From: JABWCE01 sp046154525
GTDB taxonomy: Bacteria; Bacteroidota; Bacteroidia; NS11-12g; UBA9320
Direction of reading: 5' to 3'
Length of the DNA stretch: 16,470 nt
Assembly (NCBI GenBank): GCA_046154525.1
Contig: JBJXDS010000060.1
Span: 1-16,470 of the forward strand
The translations under genes and the position numbers were made by a program. The notes under the pieces are model-generated. The model was not told the DNA's origin, did no database searches, and worked only from the letters and a program-made list of their open reading frames with translations. The number at the start of each line of letters is the position of its first letter. Position 1 is the stretch's first letter. Below, in pieces: positions 14,983 to 16,470 of this stretch.

Positions 14983-15034
14983 GTTTATTAACGGATATTT
15001 CATAACATTGCAAGTCTATAAATAATAATTTAAA

Positions 15035-15991
15035 ATGTCAGAAGAACAAAGCCCTTATTACAACGAGGAAACAGACAACAAAAAATGGCCATTGTGGTGG
15101 ATTATTTTCCCCATTCTATTGGTTCTATCTCTATCGGCTACCGGTTTTATGTACTATAAATATTATGAAACCACCCATGCTGCAGATGGCCAATCCTACG
15201 AGAAAATATGGAAAGACGCAGTTTCAAAACATTCGGCCGAAAAAGCGGAATTGAACCGTGAACTGGAAGAAATAAAAGCCAAATTGGAAGAAGCCATGCG
15301 TAATAACACGACTTTGGCTACCACCAATACTGATTTGGAAGCTAAATTAGATGAGAAAACAATGGCATTGGCAAAAAAGATAAAATCAGCGAAGGCTGGT
15401 GATCCTAAAGCACTAATAGCTGCCAAAGCTGAAATAGAAAAATTAAAAAGCCTGCAACAGGTTTTTGAATCAAAAACAGCAACTTTAACAGCAGAAAACA
15501 GAGAACTGATAGCCAAGGTGCTTGCAACGGAGGGTAATGTTGAAGAGGCCCAGAATAAGGCCCGTATTATGGAAGAACAGAAAAATGCACTGGATGAAAA
15601 AATAAAAAATAGCACCCTGAATGTGGCCGATTTACGAGTTGTAGGTCTCCGTAAAAAAGGGTCCACAGACGAAGAAACTTTTAAAGCTTTTAAAACGGAT
15701 AAATTAAAAATATCCTTTACAATTTTGGATAATGATTTGGTAGAAGCCGGTAATAAGGATATAACCATCCGACTTTTAGGAACCAATAAAGAGGTACTAA
15801 CCAATGAAAATGAAAAACTTGCCGACAGCGATAAGTTATCCACTATGGTTCAAACCATTGATTATCAAAACGACCCAATAAAAACTACTATTTTCTATTC
15901 GCAAAAGGCAACTTATAAGAAGGGAACTTATACGGTTGAACTCATTCATAATGATAAATTAATGGGCCGAGCCTCATTTATTTTAAGGTAG
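15035..15991 (+). CDS. Membrane-anchored coiled-coil protein of unknown function
   Basis: I cannot assign a function to this 318-aa protein. It has three visible parts. Residues 1-17 are polar and acidic. Residues 18-41 form one strong membrane segment beginning WPLWW and followed by a Tyr/Lys-rich stop (YKYYE), so most of the protein is probably periplasmic (or cytoplasmic if inverted). Residues about 55-195 are Glu/Lys/Ala/Leu-rich with heptad spacing, predicting a long coiled coil. Residues about 198-318 alternate hydrophobic and polar residues with Gly turns, suggesting a small beta-sandwich ending in the hydrophobic ASFILR. From memory, the C-terminal pattern (LKISFTI.DN.....GNKDITIRLLGTN, then KGTYTVELI) resembles an uncharacterised family common in Bacteroidota, sometimes mislabelled as SMC-like. 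No cysteines are present. It has its own candidate promoter and probably forms a single-gene unit. Confidence 0.85.
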   Translation: MSEEQSPYYNEETDNKKWPLWWIIFPILLVLSLSATGFMYYKYYETTHAADGQSYEKIWKDAVSKHSAEKAELNRELEEIKAKLEEAMRNNTTLATTNTDLEAKLDEKTMALAKKIKSAKAGDPKALIAAKAEIEKLKSLQQVFESKTATLTAENRELIAKVLATEGNVEEAQNKARIMEEQKNALDEKIKNSTLNVADLRVVGLRKKGSTDEETFKAFKTDKLKISFTILDNDLVEAGNKDITIRLLGTNKEVLTNENEKLADSDKLSTMVQTIDYQNDPIKTTIFYSQKATYKKGTYTVELIHNDKLMGRASFILR

Positions 15992-16014
15992 CAAACCCTG
16001 TCTAAATTTTTGCA

Positions 16015-16045
16015 TTTGGATAATTAAAATGTTCTATTACTTTTG
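16015..16045 (+). promoter_or_regulatory. Candidate promoter for the cytochrome c gene (TTTG-N19-TACTTTTG)
   Basis: TTTG at 16015-16018 and TACTTTTG at 16038-16045 (exact TAnnTTTG match) are separated by 19 nt, the canonical Bacteroidota spacing. The ATG at 16070 follows 24 nt after the -7 element, giving a leader of about 20 nt. This is the best-formed promoter in the window. Confidence 0.65.
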
Positions 16046-16069
16046 TCCTGAACTTTATCTTTTTAACTT

Positions 16070-16470
16070 ATGAAAAAAATTATTCTAAGAATCCTTGCCG
16101 GATTTGCAATCATCATTTTTGGTTTGATCGTATTTGTTTTCGCCGCGTGGGATAAAACGTATGATGCAGCTTTACCCGATTTTAAAGCAAGTACCGACTC
16201 AGCTATTATTGCACGTGGTAAATACTTAGCTTTTGGGCCGGCCCACTGTGCTACCTGTCACGTACCAATGGACAAAATTGAGGCTGTAGAAAACGGGTTA
16301 CAGATTCCATTAAGTGGCGGCTGGGAATTGGATATACCACCCGGTACATTTAGAGCACCCAACCTTACACCTGATATGGAAACCGGGATAGGCAAAATAA
16401 GCGATGGTCAAATAGCACGGGCATTGCGCCACTCTGTAAAAAGTGATGGAAAAATAATGTTTCCGTTTAT
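16070..16470 (+). CDS. Membrane-anchored c-type cytochrome, N-terminal part (cut by window edge)
   Basis: The frame is open from ATG 16070 to the right edge (133 full codons). Residues 1-26 are a Lys-led hydrophobic segment acting as an uncleaved anchor or signal peptide, so the haem domain should be periplasmic. A single haem-binding CATCH motif lies at residues 60-64, preceded by ARGKYLAFGPAH. It is followed by FRAPNLTPDMETGIGKISDGQIARALR (94-120), the conserved block of the cytochrome c family found in dehydrogenase-associated and diverse periplasmic cytochromes. The axial Met is likely in the IMFPF region or beyond the edge. The partner enzyme and the number of haems cannot be read from this part. 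It is not obviously part of complex I, but as an electron carrier it fits an aerobic respiratory lifestyle. A well-formed promoter precedes it. Confidence 0.88.
   Translation, partial: MKKIILRILAGFAIIIFGLIVFVFAAWDKTYDAALPDFKASTDSAIIARGKYLAFGPAHCATCHVPMDKIEAVENGLQIPLSGGWELDIPPGTFRAPNLTPDMETGIGKISDGQIARALRHSVKSDGKIMFPF

Noticed and set aside
15196..15843. Long open frame on the minus strand (215 codons) inside the coiled-coil gene
   Set aside because: It is antisense to a well-supported gene, and its Ser/Phe-rich composition is what the Glu/Lys/Ala-rich coiled-coil codons give on the opposite strand. No family features.
1..16470. Mobile elements, CRISPR arrays, tRNA or rRNA genes
   Set aside because: I see no transposase or integrase gene, no spaced direct repeats, and no tRNA- or rRNA-like sequence in the short intergenic regions.

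Overview
The window comes from a member of the Bacteroidota. Three things suggest this: (i) sequences upstream of several genes match the Bacteroidota -7 promoter element TAnnTTTG, in two cases with a TTG-type -33 partner; (ii) most starts lack a Shine-Dalgarno sequence; (iii) the complex I operon carries a very short NuoG of 314 residues, as is usual in this phylum. The DNA is AT-rich and gene-dense, and no stretch longer than 300 bases lacks a gene. The genus cannot be read from this sequence.

Layout. Positions 1-406 (minus strand) hold the start of a secreted Asp-box/YCF48-like repeat protein that runs off the left edge. Positions 521-13261 (minus strand) hold a complete fourteen-gene NADH:quinone oxidoreductase (complex I) operon in the order nuoA-B-C-D-E-F-G-H-I-J-K-L-M-N. 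Its genes are tightly packed, with four overlaps of 4-8 nt, one 1-nt overlap, and only two gaps above 10 nt. A candidate promoter lies at about 13308-13315 and a candidate terminator hairpin at 483-506. Upstream on the same strand is mtgA (monofunctional peptidoglycan glycosyltransferase). It is divergent from a DedA-family membrane protein gene at 14242-14898. Next come a membrane-anchored coiled-coil protein of unknown function (15035-15991) and the start of a membrane-anchored c-type cytochrome (from 16070, cut by the right edge), both on the plus strand.

How the genes work together. NuoE, NuoF and NuoG form the NADH-oxidising arm (FMN and Fe-S clusters N3, N1a, N1b, N4, N5). NuoB, C, D and I form the connecting arm (N6a, N6b, N2 and the quinone site, with NuoH). 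NuoA, H, J, K, L, M and N form the membrane proton-pumping arm. All main cluster ligands and the key membrane Glu/Lys residues are visible, so the enzyme looks functional. The quinone is probably menaquinone (inference from the phylum). MtgA and DedA both relate to the undecaprenyl-lipid/peptidoglycan cycle, but a functional link is only inferred.

I see no mobile element, CRISPR array, rRNA or tRNA. The core of the window is a conventional respiratory operon. The points worth a second look are the reduced NuoG with a rearranged cysteine set, the uneven use of Shine-Dalgarno sequences and non-ATG starts inside the operon, an intergenic hairpin between nuoI and nuoJ, regulatory-looking palindromes and a 9-bp tandem repeat near mtgA/dedA and the coiled-coil gene, and the uncharacterised coiled-coil protein.
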